From positions 1-34,585 of the IMG/VR virus record IMGVR_UViG_3300042292_000592: a stretch of 34,585 bases of DNA; one strand, given 5' to 3'. The position numbers and the translations under genes were made by a program. This document shows, piece by piece, positions 1 to 6,669 of this stretch (position 1 is its first letter; the number at the start of each line of letters is the position of its first letter). The notes beneath the pieces are model-generated. The model did no database searches. It saw only the letters and a program-made list of their open reading frames with translations, and was not told the origin of the DNA. Source of the DNA: a virus.

Positions 1-2
1 AT

Positions 3-584
3 CTTGCTGCGGTGCTTACTGACGCTCCTGCTGAAGTGAAAGAATCGTTTGAAGAGGAAATTGACATTTATGGTGACGGGTTTGATGATTATGTTCCAAC
101 TGGATCAGACATTGATGTAGGAACTCGCAAGACAGTGCTTGCTGCAGCTGCAGCCGCAGCAACGGTGATTGCGGGCGCAAGCTCTGCTGGCTCGTCTAGC
201 GGAGGGTCTAGCGGCGGCTCTGGTGGAGGCTCAGGTGGTTCGGGTGGATCTTCAGGCGGAGAGGGTCGTTCAAGAAAGGAAGAGGATTCTGGCAATGAAC
301 CTTCTGGAGAAATTGCGGGTCCAGAGGATGATGATGGCGAAGAGTTTACAAAAAATAGTATTTTCAAGTATTATGTAAAGGAGGGTGAAGAAATGAAGAA
401 ATTTAATTGGTTTGGTTTTACTAAAAAAATGTGGGATATAACCGCTGCTTTAGTATTTACCCTTGCTGGTAGCTTTGTTGTGTACATTACATTGTCTGGT
501 ACAACTCAAAGACTTGCTGGAATATCAACTGTAATTGCTATTCTTGTGCATTATGTGCATGAAATTCTAAAGAATGACGAATAA
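3..584 (+). CDS. Gly/Ser-rich protein with C-terminal membrane segments (5' end missing)
   Basis: The reading frame is open from the window edge, so the gene starts upstream; the first GTG at 12 has no ribosome binding site and is probably internal. The visible part holds an acidic stretch (EEEIDIYGDGFDDY), an alanine-rich hydrophobic stretch at nt 141-185, a long Gly/Ser linker at about nt 185-265, a second acidic stretch, and then two hydrophobic segments (around WDITAALVFTLAGSFVVYI and LAGISTVIAILVHYV). I do not recognise the family. The last third is also an independent small gene with its own strong ribosome binding site, so this may be a structural or lysis protein fused in frame to a holin-like module. 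It lies directly before two other small membrane proteins and the endolysin. Confidence 0.6.
   Translation, partial: LAAVLTDAPAEVKESFEEEIDIYGDGFDDYVPTGSDIDVGTRKTVLAAAAAAATVIAGASSAGSSSGGSSGGSGGGSGGSGGSSGGEGRSRKEEDSGNEPSGEIAGPEDDDGEEFTKNSIFKYYVKEGEEMKKFNWFGFTKKMWDITAALVFTLAGSFVVYITLSGTTQRLAGISTVIAILVHYVHEILKNDE
393..584 (+). CDS. Nested holin-like membrane protein, 63 aa (internal in-frame start)
   Basis: An ATG at 393 follows AAGGAGGG (378-385) with a 7-nt spacer, one of the best Shine-Dalgarno matches in the window, although it lies inside a longer open frame. The product would be 63 residues: a basic start (MKKFNWFGFTKK), a hydrophobic helix (residues about 13-33), a short turn (SGTTQR), a second hydrophobic helix (about 39-57) and a charged end (KNDE). 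This two-helix, under-100-residue plan with charged ends is typical of phage holins, which make holes in the inner membrane so that endolysin can reach the wall. The position 500 nt before the endolysin supports this. Assignment rests on size, topology and context only. Confidence 0.55.
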   Translation: MKKFNWFGFTKKMWDITAALVFTLAGSFVVYITLSGTTQRLAGISTVIAILVHYVHEILKNDE

Positions 585-602
585 ATAACTCTAAGATATA
601 AT
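574..602 (+). promoter_or_regulatory. Candidate promoter for the lysis genes
   Basis: ATGACG (574-579, four of six matches to TTGACA) is followed after exactly 17 nt by a perfect TATAAT (597-602). The start of transcription would fall near 609, giving a leader of about 28 nt that carries the AAGGAGGT ribosome binding site of the gene starting at TTG 637. The -10 box overlaps the upstream ATG at 601, which argues against that ATG as a start. Confidence 0.45.
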
Positions 603-636
603 GGGTATCAGCCCATTAGGGCAAGGAGGTGGTCTT

Positions 637-834
637 TTGTCTACTTTGTTAAATGAGAATAATAAGAAAATGCTTGCGTCATGGGCGCGGTCGTTCGTTG
701 GTGCATCTTTGGCTGTCTATATGACAGGCAATCAAGATCCAAAAGCAATTGCTACTGCAGGTCTTGCAGCCTTGGCTCCAGTTATCATGCGTTGGTTGAA
801 TCCAAACGACGCAGCTTTTGGTAGAAAGAAGTAA
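637..834 (+). CDS. Small two-helix membrane protein, probable holin (TTG start)
   Basis: The protein from TTG 637 is 65 residues. I chose TTG because AAGGAGGT (623-630) lies 6 nt before it, while the in-frame ATG at 601 has no ribosome binding site and sits in a -10 box. It has a polar start (STLLNENNKK), a hydrophobic helix (ASWARSFVGASLAVYMTG), a short polar turn (NQDPK), a second hydrophobic segment (AIATAGLAALAPVIM) and a polar end (RWLNPNDAAFGRKK). Size, topology and position next to an endolysin fit a holin. The ending RWLNPNDxAFG resembles small membrane proteins of actinobacterial phages as I remember them, which I cannot check here. The neighbouring membrane gene could be the holin and this one a regulator, or the reverse. 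Confidence 0.7.
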   Translation: MSTLLNENNKKMLASWARSFVGASLAVYMTGNQDPKAIATAGLAALAPVIMRWLNPNDAAFGRKK

Positions 835-842
835 TATTTAAA

Positions 843-1091
843 ATGGCACAGATTAAAAACATCCTCCTGAGAATCGTTGCAACATTTGCGGCTTCTGGCT
901 TGGGTGTTGTCGGTGCCGGTACGATTGCGGGTGTCCCGCTATGGAAAGCAATTTTCATGGCGGGCATCGCAGGCGTAGCAACTGTCATTGAAGGACTGTC
1001 ACGAGCATTCCTAGATGATGGTAAACTTAGTCTAGACGAAATTGATCGTGTCTTTTCAAAAGTTGAAAAGAAAAAAGAGGAGATTAAATAA
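843..1091 (+). CDS. Small membrane protein, probable holin or lysis partner
   Basis: The 82-residue product has two hydrophobic segments (residues about 6-28, and about 32-50 around LWKAIFMAGIAGVATVIEGL) and a charged C-terminal tail ending in VEKKKEEIK. It looks like the r1t-type holin-like proteins found beside actinobacterial phage endolysins: Gly/Ala-rich helices followed by a soluble acidic and basic tail. The ATG at 843 has only a weak upstream purine run. The stop overlaps the endolysin start by one base (taATG), so the two are probably translationally coupled. Which of the three small membrane proteins here times lysis cannot be decided from sequence. Confidence 0.7.
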   Translation: MAQIKNILLRIVATFAASGLGVVGAGTIAGVPLWKAIFMAGIAGVATVIEGLSRAFLDDGKLSLDEIDRVFSKVEKKKEEIK

Positions 1092-1933
1092 TGGCTAAGA
1101 AAACTGAATGGGATTATATTGTTGATGTAAAGATGCCGGCGGCGTTGAAGAGCGTAGAGCCAGGCAAACTACACGCAAGTCTTTTGCGTGACATTCCAAC
1201 TGGGGGCAAGTTGTTTTACCTTGCAGCAGATGCTTGGAATGCAATGGTTGAGGCAGCAAAGGCTGATGGCGTAGAGCTCAAGCCCACGAGTAGCGGCGAT
1301 TTATATCGTAGTTACGACAGTCAAAAGGCTGGCTTTTTAAGTCGCTACAGTCTTCAAGATACGGGAACTGGTTCAACAAAAACTTTTGAAGGTAAGACTT
1401 GGTATTTGAAGAAAGGCATGGCGATGCTTGCCACACCAGGTAAGTCTCAGCACAATCTCGGCTTGGCTGTTGATATTGCTAATGCTTCAGAGAAAAAAAG
1501 AATTAATTGGTTGATTGCCAATGTTGAAAAGTTCGGGTGGAGTTGGGAAGTTGTTCCTTCAGAGCCTTGGCATATTCGTTATGTATGTGGTGATGCAGTA
1601 CCGCAAGCAGTGAAAGACTATGTTGCTCGTAATCCAAAGCCGGGTAGTGTATTTGGTTCAGTTGCGGAACAGAAAGTTGCAGCAGAACAGAAGGCAGCAG
1701 CTCCCGCAGCCAATGTTGCGGCTGCAGCGGGTAAGGCTGTTATTCGTTTAGGTCAAAAAGGTTTGGATATCAGAGAGGCACAGAGATTATTGAATAAGCA
1801 TGGTTTTGAATGCAAACCTGATGGAGATTTCGGCCCTAAAACACAAGGACTTGTTAAGCAATTCCAGAAAGCAAAAGGTATCCCAGTTACTGGTGATGTC
1901 GATCAGCCTACATGGGCTGCATTGCTGGCATAA
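1091..1933 (+). CDS. Endolysin: VanY-type D,D-carboxypeptidase (M15) plus peptidoglycan-binding domain
   Basis: This 280-residue lysin would cut peptide bonds of host peptidoglycan. Residues about 20-170 form a peptidase M15B/VanY domain: SxHxxGxAxD is present as SQHNLGLAVD with zinc ligands H121 and D128, and the EPWH motif gives the catalytic E158 and third zinc ligand H161. An Ala/Lys/Gln-rich linker (about 190-215) leads to a C-terminal PG_binding_1 domain (about 218-278; LDIREAQRLL, DGDFGPKTQ, VKQFQ). All catalytic residues are intact and the length is normal for phage lysins. The ribosome binding site AGAGGAGA precedes the ATG. No signal peptide is seen, so it needs a holin. The peptidase-binding-domain pairing points to a Gram-positive-type wall. 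Confidence 0.93.
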   Translation: MAKKTEWDYIVDVKMPAALKSVEPGKLHASLLRDIPTGGKLFYLAADAWNAMVEAAKADGVELKPTSSGDLYRSYDSQKAGFLSRYSLQDTGTGSTKTFEGKTWYLKKGMAMLATPGKSQHNLGLAVDIANASEKKRINWLIANVEKFGWSWEVVPSEPWHIRYVCGDAVPQAVKDYVARNPKPGSVFGSVAEQKVAAEQKAAAPAANVAAAAGKAVIRLGQKGLDIREAQRLLNKHGFECKPDGDFGPKTQGLVKQFQKAKGIPVTGDVDQPTWAALLA

Positions 1934-1943
1934 CTGATCTTTG

Positions 1944-1967
1944 ATAATATCTTATAGGAGATATTAT
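1944..1967 (+). promoter_or_regulatory. AU-rich hairpin over a ribosome binding site
   Basis: ATAATATC (1944-1951) is perfectly complementary to GATATTAT (1960-1967), with an 8-nt loop TTATAGGA. The loop holds most of the Shine-Dalgarno sequence (AGGAG) and the 3' arm includes the first two bases of the ATG at 1966. It could modulate translation of the first fibre-block gene. The stem is almost all A-U, so it would be weak. Confidence 0.3.
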
Positions 1968-2298
1968 GGCTGCAACAGTTAATATTCAAATTTATCAAGG
2001 TGATACTTATGTTCATCAATTGTCTTTGAAGAGTAGCGCGAATGCGGTTATAAATATTTCAACTAGAACATATGCTGGTCAAATTAGAAAAAGAAGCTCT
2101 TCTGATGCAATTACGGCGACATTTTCTACTGAAATAACAGATGGCGCTAACGGCGTTGTTGTGTTTAGTTTGGCACCGAATATTACTTCAAACATAGCAT
2201 CCGGGTCGTATGTATATGATTTCCAGGAAACAAATGGCGCTGTTGTTACAACACTTCTGAAGGGGAGTGTTGCCGTGATAGGTGAGGTTACAAGGTAA
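1966..2298 (+). CDS. Small beta-rich tail/baseplate protein
   Basis: The 110-residue protein begins VNIQIYQGDTYVHQLSL and continues with alternating polar and hydrophobic stretches suggesting beta strands, including GQIRKRSSSDA and ASGSYVYDFQETNG. This arrangement (a QGDTY-like start, strands describing a value range, a closing strand with an effector-like variable) resembles the N-terminal Ig-like domain of phage baseplate upper proteins (BppU-like) seen just before tail fibres. The start is set by TAGGAGATATT before ATG 1966. It overlaps the next gene by one base. It probably attaches fibres or serves as a small virion decoration; the family call is by resemblance only. Confidence 0.55.
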   Translation: MAATVNIQIYQGDTYVHQLSLKSSANAVINISTRTYAGQIRKRSSSDAITATFSTEITDGANGVVVFSLAPNITSNIASGSYVYDFQETNGAVVTTLLKGSVAVIGEVTR

Positions 2299-2534
2299 TG
2301 GCTGATGCAACAACCGTTCAAATCAGTACGAGTAATGTCTCCAATGTCTCTCAGGTAATTAATACTACTGTATTAAGCCAATCTAGTGGTACAATTAATA
2401 TACCAAGTTTAAGTTTAGCAACAACGGTTACCGATGTCGCTAGAAGTGGAGTTGTGGGTGTGAGTAACTTGGCGGCTAGGGCAGATCATGTCCACAGTGC
2501 AGCCAATCTTTTAGTTGATGGAGGGAATTACTAA
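2298..2534 (+). CDS. Short structural protein of the fibre block
   Basis: A 78-residue Ser/Thr/Val/Asn-rich product with no hydrophobic helix. Its end (GVSNLAARADHVHSAANLLVDGGNY) contains the DHVH motif that recurs in phage fibre repeats of the (A/G)xxDHxH type, where histidines can line a trimer axis. It overlaps its neighbours on both sides by one base (taATG), so translation is probably coupled with the genes at 1966 and 2534. It is likely a small fibre or fibre-linker protein. I do not recognise a named family. Confidence 0.55.
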   Translation: MADATTVQISTSNVSNVSQVINTTVLSQSSGTINIPSLSLATTVTDVARSGVVGVSNLAARADHVHSAANLLVDGGNY

Positions 2535-3727
2535 TGGCGAATACGCTAAGAATCAAGAGAAGGGCGACCGGCAATGCTGGTGCACCTACAAGTTTAGAGA
2601 ATGCGGAATTAGCATTTAACGAAGTAGATAACATTCTTTACTACGGTAAAGGGTCTGGTGGTGTAGGTGGAACCGCAACTACTGTTGAAGCAATCGGTGG
2701 TCTTGGTGCTTTTATCACCTTGACTGGTGAACAAACAATCACTGGTAACAAGACTTTTAGTGGAAACACAATTGTCCCTACTCCAACCGCAAACGGTCAT
2801 GCTGCTACTAAGCTTTATGTTGATGGCGCTATAGCTAATGTTGCTACAGCATTTACTGTATCTGGAGACAGCGGTTTCAATCAAACGATCACATCTGGCG
2901 CAGATACCTTAACAATTGCTGGCGGTACCGGTCTTTCGTCGATAGGAAGTAATACCGATACATTAACAATTAATCTTGACAATACCGCTGTTACAGCAGC
3001 AACTTATGGTAACGCAAGCTCAGTTGGAACATTCACTGTTGACGCCCAGGGTCGCTTGACCAATGCGGTATCTACATCGATTTCAATCACTGCTTCACAA
3101 GTTAGTGATAGAGCAACAAACCTTGTAACGGGTCTGACAGGAACTGCAAATGAAATTGCAGTATCAAACTCTGGTGTTGGTGCAGTAACGCTTAGCCTTC
3201 CAGCTAATGTTACTATCTCAAATAACCTTACAGTCTCTGGAGATTTGATTGTTAATGGTAATACAACAACTCTTAACACAGCAACACTTGTTGTTGAGGA
3301 CAAGAATATTGTTCTTGCTAATGTTGAAACACCGACAGATACTACTGCTGATGGTGCTGGATTTACAATCAAAGGTGCAACAGATAAGACATTAAATTGG
3401 GTTGATGCTACCGATGCTTGGACATCTTCTGAGCATTTCAATATTGTCGCTGGTAAGTCATTTTATATTGGCGGATCGGCAGTACTTTCAAATACAACTT
3501 TGGCTTCAAGCGTTGTTACTTCAAGCCTTACATCTGTAGGAACAATTGGTACTGGTGTATGGCAAGGTACTGCTATTGGTATCGCTTACGGTGGAACTGG
3601 TTCAACAACTACTGGAGATGCAAGAACTGCTTTAGGTCTTGCTATTGGTACGGATGTTCAAGCTTTCAGCTCGCAACTCACAGCGCTTGCTGCGAACACT
3701 GCTACTATTGATGGCGGTACTTTCTAA
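2534..3727 (+). CDS. Tail fibre protein
   Basis: The 397-residue protein starts with the module LRIKRRATGNAGAPTSLENAE / LAFNEVDNILYYGKG, a beta-rich attachment domain common at the N-terminus of fibre proteins of aquatic phages and shared with the next gene. After it come fibre repeats: LTGEQTITGNKTFSG, PTANGHAATKLYVDGAI, repeated VSGD/ITSGADTLTIAGG strands, TVDAQGRLTNAVSTS and a VVEDKNIVLAN stretch. The C-terminus (ALGLAIGTDVQAFSSQLTAL) is a typical phage fibre ending. A trimeric fibre that reaches for the cell surface is the likely role. GGAGGG lies before the ATG. No chaperone or enzymatic domain is seen. Confidence 0.75.
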   Translation: MANTLRIKRRATGNAGAPTSLENAELAFNEVDNILYYGKGSGGVGGTATTVEAIGGLGAFITLTGEQTITGNKTFSGNTIVPTPTANGHAATKLYVDGAIANVATAFTVSGDSGFNQTITSGADTLTIAGGTGLSSIGSNTDTLTINLDNTAVTAATYGNASSVGTFTVDAQGRLTNAVSTSISITASQVSDRATNLVTGLTGTANEIAVSNSGVGAVTLSLPANVTISNNLTVSGDLIVNGNTTTLNTATLVVEDKNIVLANVETPTDTTADGAGFTIKGATDKTLNWVDATDAWTSSEHFNIVAGKSFYIGGSAVLSNTTLASSVVTSSLTSVGTIGTGVWQGTAIGIAYGGTGSTTTGDARTALGLAIGTDVQAFSSQLTALAANTATIDGGTF

Positions 3728-3740
3728 ATAAGAGGCTTGA

Positions 3741-5099
3741 ATGGCTAATGTAATTAAATTAAAAAATTCAGGAACAGCAAACAGCACCCCCACTTCACTT
3801 GAGGTGGGGGAGCTTGCTATTAACTATGCTGACGGTATTTTGTATTATAAGAATTCTAGTAATGCAATTTCTATATTAAGCTCTGCGTTATCTGCTCAAG
3901 GTACTAGCAGTATAGAAATTGCTACAACACCACCAGCATCGCCATCAGAGGGTGATCTGTGGTTTGAATCAGACACTGGAAAAACATTTATTTATTATGA
4001 TAGTTTCTGGGTGGAAACTTCCGGCGCGGATGGCTCACAAGGATCAACTGGCTCCACTGGCCCCACAGGTCCAGAAGGTGGTACAACAACCTTAACAACA
4101 AAGGGAGATATTTTAGCAAGAGGCACTTCAGGGTCTGTGCGCCTTCCTGTTGGAACTGATGGAAAGGTGTTGACTGCAAACTCATCCACTACAACTGGTT
4201 TAGAGTGGGTATCCCCAACAGTTTATGCAACAGTTGCAAATCTAAGTACATTATCAAACACCGTAACAGACATTTCAGGTAATGCAAGTACTCTTTCAAA
4301 TACTGTCACAACCTTGTCTGCCAATGTCAGTACTCTTTCAAATACAGTTACAACCCTGTCTGCCAATGTCAGTACTCTTTCAAATACAGTTGCTTTAAAA
4401 GCCAACATTGCATCCCCAGCGCTTACTGGGGTGCCAACAGCCCCAACTGCCGCTAACACAGTAAATAATACACAGATCGCAACGACTGCTTATGTAAAAA
4501 CGGTTATTGGAGATTTGATAAATTCAGCACCAGAGACTCTTGATACTCTTGGAGAGATAGCAAGCTCTCTTGCTAATAATAACACACTCTCGTCAACGCT
4601 AACAACATCTATTGCGCTTAAAGCACCGCTAGCAGACCCTACTTTTACTGGAACGGTAACAATTCCTGCTGGTGCATCTATCTCTGGATTTGCAACACTT
4701 GCTGATCCTACCTTTACAGGAAATGTTGCGGGTATTACAAAAACAATGGTCGGTCTTGGAAGTGTTGATAACACAACAGACCTTGGTAAACCAATTTCAA
4801 ATGCTACACAGACAGCATTGGATCTTAAAGCTCCTCTTGCAAATGCTACATTCACAGGGACAATTGTTCTTCCAGCGACAACATCAATTGCTAATGTTAC
4901 ATCAACCGAAATTGGGTATTTAGATGGGGTTACTTCTGCAATTCAAACACAGTTGGATAATAAACAGGCAATCATTGCCAATGTTTCTGATACAGAAATC
5001 GGTTATCTTGACGGTGTAACAAGTGCAATTCAAACACAGTTGAATACAAAAGCTTCAACAGGAAAAGCCATAGCAATGGCAATAGTATTCGGAGGATAA
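3741..5099 (+). CDS. Tail fibre protein with collagen-like and coiled-coil repeats
   Basis: The 452-residue product shares its N-terminal module (IKLKNSGTANSTPTSLEVGE) with the preceding gene. Residues 95-113 are six collagen-like Gly-X-Y triplets. Next is a KGDILARG...LPVGTDGKVL fibre module (about 121-150), then a coiled-coil built of 14-residue repeats STLSNTVTTLSANV (about 183-217). PTAPTAANTVNNTQIATTAYV, repeated DPTFTGTV units and two copies of TEIGYLDGVTSAIQTQL end the fibre. These are standard building blocks of long thin trimeric phage fibres. AGAGG lies upstream of ATG 3741. A GC-rich hairpin lies in its first codons (3783-3814). The order of modules suggests assembly by recombination between fibre genes. 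Confidence 0.8.
   Translation: MANVIKLKNSGTANSTPTSLEVGELAINYADGILYYKNSSNAISILSSALSAQGTSSIEIATTPPASPSEGDLWFESDTGKTFIYYDSFWVETSGADGSQGSTGSTGPTGPEGGTTTLTTKGDILARGTSGSVRLPVGTDGKVLTANSSTTTGLEWVSPTVYATVANLSTLSNTVTDISGNASTLSNTVTTLSANVSTLSNTVTTLSANVSTLSNTVALKANIASPALTGVPTAPTAANTVNNTQIATTAYVKTVIGDLINSAPETLDTLGEIASSLANNNTLSSTLTTSIALKAPLADPTFTGTVTIPAGASISGFATLADPTFTGNVAGITKTMVGLGSVDNTTDLGKPISNATQTALDLKAPLANATFTGTIVLPATTSIANVTSTEIGYLDGVTSAIQTQLDNKQAIIANVSDTEIGYLDGVTSAIQTQLNTKASTGKAIAMAIVFGG
3783..3814 (+). other. GC-rich hairpin inside the start of a fibre gene
   Basis: CCCCCACTTC (3787-3796) pairs with GAGGTGGGGG (3801-3810) around an ACTT tetraloop: ten pairs with one G-U. An A-A mismatch is followed by three more pairs (AGC/GCT). 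No U-run follows. It falls about 45 nt inside the coding region, in the conserved TPTSLEVGEL module. The same module in the preceding gene lacks the hairpin. Confidence 0.35.
4287..4391 (+). repeat. 42-nt tandem repeat coding for 14-residue coiled-coil units
   Basis: Units start at 4287, 4329 and 4371 (last one partial) and are nearly identical, differing at a few silent positions. Each encodes STLSNTVTTLSANV, two heptads with hydrophobic positions spaced for a trimeric coiled coil. Copy number could change by recombination or slippage and so alter fibre length in 14-residue steps. Confidence 0.8.
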
Positions 5100-5100
5100 A

Positions 5101-5778
5101 ATGTCAGCACCAAATATCGTAGGCGTAACAAACATCAAAGGGAAAACAGCAGTTCTTGCTGTTACAACTACGGCTACACCTATCGTCAAAAACGAGGGTA
5201 GTAGCGCAGGCACAACAATTGTTGTTACCGCCAGCGGCTCATCTGCATATGTAGTTGGAGGCTCAAACAACGCAACTATTTCTGTTGTCCGTGGTGCAAC
5301 TTACACAATTCGGGTAAGCGCAGTTGGACATCCTTTTTGGATTCAGACATCGACGGGTGCGTATAACGCAGCCAATATCGTAACTTCTGGCATTACAAAT
5401 AACGGAACCGAGCTTGGCTATATCACCTATCAGGTTCCTGCTGATGCGCCAGACACTCTCTACTATGTTTGCCAAAACCACTCTGCTATGGCTGGTTCAA
5501 TCACGGTTACTGGTACCGCAAGCAACTCGGGCAAGGTATTTAAAGTTAACGCTCTTTATATCTCCAATGTTGACGGAACAAATAATGCAGATGTCACTGT
5601 TGATATCTTCCGTTCATCAACCGCATATCGTATTGTGAACACTGTTGTTGTTCCAGCAGATGCGGTTTTAGATGTTATTTCAAAAGCGTTTTACCTTGAA
5701 GAAGGAGACTCTTTGCGACTCACAGCAAGTGCTAACTCTGACCTTGAAGCCGTGTGCAGTTACGAAGAAATTTCGTAA
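5101..5778 (+). CDS. Virion protein with a cupredoxin-like (type 1 copper) domain
   Basis: The 225-residue protein has an N-terminal strand region (1-38), a domain at about 39-141 and a C-terminal beta domain (about 142-225; VFKVNALYISNVDG, ADVTVDIF). The middle domain carries HPFWIQT (H77) and YYVCQNHSAMAG (C124, H127, M130). The order His...Cys-x2-His-x2-Met is that of type 1 copper sites: the 47-residue His-Cys gap equals that of plastocyanin and the Cx2Hx2M spacing equals that of amicyanin. The same domain recurs in the hub protein at 26747, about 70% identical without gaps. The C-terminal part resembles proteins placed beside fibres. GGAGGATAA precedes the ATG. Copper binding and purpose are inferred. 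A copper-free structural or lectin-like use of the fold is possible. Confidence 0.7.
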   Translation: MSAPNIVGVTNIKGKTAVLAVTTTATPIVKNEGSSAGTTIVVTASGSSAYVVGGSNNATISVVRGATYTIRVSAVGHPFWIQTSTGAYNAANIVTSGITNNGTELGYITYQVPADAPDTLYYVCQNHSAMAGSITVTGTASNSGKVFKVNALYISNVDGTNNADVTVDIFRSSTAYRIVNTVVVPADAVLDVISKAFYLEEGDSLRLTASANSDLEAVCSYEEIS

Positions 5779-6669
5779 ATGGCACAGTTCCCATCTTCAA
5801 ATTCGGCTTCTGATATATGGTCATTGATTGACCAAAGAGAAGCCCAGATGGGCAGCAATTTTCCTACAATGTACATACCTCTGTCATCAATTGAATATTT
5901 AGTGATAGCAGGCGGTGGCGGTGGAGGTTCAAGACATGGTGGAGGTGGTGGTGCTGGTGGATACCGAACTTCGGTATCTGGAGCTACTTCTGGCGGTGGA
6001 GCCGCAGCAGAGTCTGCCCTGAGTATTACCCCAGGCACTTCATATACGGTCACTGTTGGCGGTGGTGGAGCGGGTAATACAAATGGCTCTGCTGGGTATG
6101 CAGGTGCGGCTGGGCAAAACTCTGTTCTTGCCTCAATAACTTCTACAGGCGGTGGTTTTGGCGGTGGAGATTATGGCAATGGCGGCTCTGGCGGCTCTGG
6201 AGGTGGAACTGGCTATTGTGCAAGCGGTGGTGCTGGTACGGCGAATCAGGGCTACGCAGGCGGTGGTGGTTGTTCTAATTACAACGGTGGTGCAGGAGGT
6301 GGTGCTGGCGCAGTTGGCGGAAACCATGCAAATAGAACCGGAGGCGTAGGCGTATCATCGCCAATAACTGGCTCCGCCGTTACTCGTGGTGGTGGTGGTG
6401 GTGGTGGCTCTTGGGATGCTGGTGGAGGGGCTGGTGGTGCAGGCGGAGGTGGAAACGCAAACGGTGGTGCTGCTACAGCAAACACTGGTGGTGGAGGCGG
6501 AGGAGGCGGCGGTGCGGGTGCTGGTGGAAATGGCGCTTCAGGCTTTGTTGCTTTACGCTATCCAGACACCTTCGATGCCGCTGTATCAACAACAGGTTCC
6601 CCAACCATAACAACAACAGGTGGATACAGAATTTATACCTTCACTGGTTCTGGGAGCATAACTTTCTAA
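5779..6669 (+). CDS. Glycine-rich tail adhesin, paralogue 1
   Basis: The 296-residue protein starts with FPSSNSASDIWSLIDQREAQMG, a short attachment region shared with the next two genes. The strand YLVIAGGGGGG opens a very glycine-rich domain (about residues 37-255) with runs such as GGSGGSGGG, broken by YTVTVGGGGAG and SITGSAVTRGGG. It closes with FVALRYPDTF and a beta end, TGGYRIYTFTGSGSITF. Glycine-rich tail adhesins such as gp38 of T-even-like phage S16 pack glycine strands as polyglycine II helices and show receptor-binding loops at the tip; a similar role is likely. ATG 5779 follows the previous stop directly with little ribosome binding site, suggesting coupling. Confidence 0.8.
   Translation: MAQFPSSNSASDIWSLIDQREAQMGSNFPTMYIPLSSIEYLVIAGGGGGGSRHGGGGGAGGYRTSVSGATSGGGAAAESALSITPGTSYTVTVGGGGAGNTNGSAGYAGAAGQNSVLASITSTGGGFGGGDYGNGGSGGSGGGTGYCASGGAGTANQGYAGGGGCSNYNGGAGGGAGAVGGNHANRTGGVGVSSPITGSAVTRGGGGGGGSWDAGGGAGGAGGGGNANGGAATANTGGGGGGGGGAGAGGNGASGFVALRYPDTFDAAVSTTGSPTITTTGGYRIYTFTGSGSITF

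Noticed and set aside
601-636. ATG 601 as the start of the second lysis gene
   Set aside because: It has no ribosome binding site and lies in a TATAAT box, while TTG 637 has AAGGAGGT at ideal distance.
6279-6485. Pro-rich minus-strand frames opposite the glycine-rich genes
   Set aside because: Glycine codons read on the other strand give proline; similar shadows occur opposite all three paralogues.
6411-6668. Upstream extension of the second glycine-rich gene to 6411
   Set aside because: The extension is the other frame of GGT/GGA codons of the preceding gene and gives a Trp/Arg/Cys-rich artefact; ATG 6669 gives the start shared by all three paralogues.
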